The notes beneath the pieces are model-generated. The model did not search any database. It was given only the letters and a program-made list of their open reading frames with translations, and had not been told where the DNA came from. Shown here one piece after another: positions 5,343 to 5,946 of a stretch of DNA of 5,946 bases; position 1 is the first letter of the stretch, and each line of letters begins with the position of its first letter. Made by a program: the position numbers and the translations under genes. The stretch spans positions 1 through 5,946 of the forward strand of contig JABDEQ010000115.1 in NCBI GenBank assembly GCA_013286985.1, read 5' to 3'. Origin of the DNA: Bacteroidota bacterium (lineage in GTDB: Bacteria; Bacteroidota; Bacteroidia; Sphingobacteriales; Sphingobacteriaceae).

Positions 5343-5946
5343 TTATTCTAAAAACTTATCATACTTCATTTGCTTGCGTACCGAATTGCAAACGTCTGTG
5401 AATAAAGGAACCCGGCCGCCCGGATTTTCCGTACGTGTATTGGCCGACCATATCAATTTATCATCCTGAACTGAATATACATTTACCTGTACATGCCAAA
5501 TTCTATTCGTAGCAATATAACCTGGGCTGCCGGGATAGTAGTATGATGCTCCCCATCCACGACCCCAGTAGCCGCCCCATGCGTGATAGAATGTCGGGCC
5601 CTGACCAGGTACATAATGCTGATTCACATTTACATTGGTTTGGCGCATAATTACAATACCATCATATCCTTCAGTTTTAAGTTTTTGGTTATAAGATTCT
5701 TCATTTCTGAGAAGCGAATCTGTTCCAAACATTAAATAAGATTGAGTAGCTTTTCCGGGATACAGCGAGGCCATATAATCCTCTACCTGCCTGCGTACAC
5801 CCTGATCCCAAATAAGTGCTGCAACGACAATTTTATGAACTGCAGGATCTTTTATGGTTGTATTTGGGTCTCGCCAGCTATCAACAATTTGTGTAGGAGT
5901 TGCGCAGCCAAAGAGGCCAGCAACAAGTAATACAAGAATGATTTTC
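5343..5946 (-). CDS. Lipoprotein of unknown function, 5'-truncated by the window edge
   Basis: The frame is open to the window edge, giving 200 residues plus one base. It begins KIILVLLVAGLFGC, a lipoprotein signal with lipobox LFGC (Cys at visible residue 14). The single leftover base is G, as expected if the ATG is the very next codon, so the gene is probably complete except for its start. An internal ATG at 5774 would remove the signal and is not the real start. The mature part begins with TPTQIVDSWRDPNT and a conserved-looking IVVAAL strand (39-44). It has a Gly-Trp-Tyr-rich loop at about 120-142 (YHAWGGYWGRGWGASYYY) and ends with WHVQVNVYSVQDDKLIWS (150-167) and a C-terminal helix. This layout recalls small Bacteroidota envelope lipoproteins, some of them annotated DUF4136-like. 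No active site is recognisable, and the role is unknown. Confidence 0.82.
   Translation of the reverse strand, partial: KIILVLLVAGLFGCATPTQIVDSWRDPNTTIKDPAVHKIVVAALIWDQGVRRQVEDYMASLYPGKATQSYLMFGTDSLLRNEESYNQKLKTEGYDGIVIMRQTNVNVNQHYVPGQGPTFYHAWGGYWGRGWGASYYYPGSPGYIATNRIWHVQVNVYSVQDDKLIWSANTRTENPGGRVPLFTDVCNSVRKQMKYDKFLE

Noticed and set aside
1..5946. CRISPR array, rRNA or transposase
   Set aside because: No regularly spaced long repeats, no rRNA-like sequence and no transposase motifs are visible on either strand.

Overview
The window most likely comes from a member of the Bacteroidota, probably a Sphingobacteriaceae-type organism such as Mucilaginibacter or Pedobacter. This rests on three things: the IntDOT-like tyrosine recombinase with Ser in place of the first catalytic Arg, the DUF6922/AbiEii gene pair, and two promoters of the TTG-N20-TAnnTTTG form used by the Bacteroidota primary sigma factor. 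The genus is an inference; no search was run.

Left part (1-2959, plus strand, visibly AT-rich) is the integrase end of a small mobile or genomic island. A 457-base non-coding leader holds a weak tRNA-3'-end-like string, a strong intrinsic terminator (234-268) and a cluster of direct and inverted repeats (271-361). It ends in a good promoter (406-436). Next comes a tyrosine recombinase whose catalytic domain is intact but whose first 15 codons (from ATG 458) lie in a different frame from the rest. A run of six A (498-503) sits exactly at the junction, so the full-length enzyme needs a -1 shift or one added A. After it, with its own promoter and a palindrome over the -33 element, is an overlapping two-gene unit: a DUF6922 protein, probably the antitoxin or partner, and an AbiEii-type nucleotidyltransferase toxin. 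This is an abortive-infection or addiction module carried as island cargo.

Middle (2960-3253): a short gap that looks empty but holds, on the minus strand, the decayed C-terminal end (region 4) of a primary-type sigma-70 factor. It has a stop codon and several indels, and marks a scar between the island and the genes to its right.

Right part (3254-5946, minus strand, more GC-rich over the first gene) has three envelope genes in one orientation. They are a 457-residue lipoprotein of unknown function, a small membrane protein resembling DUF6790, and a lipoprotein that runs off the window edge and lacks at most its first codon or few codons. A 44-base near-perfect hairpin separates the last two. 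Nothing ties these three to one known pathway; they look like ordinary chromosomal envelope genes beside the island.
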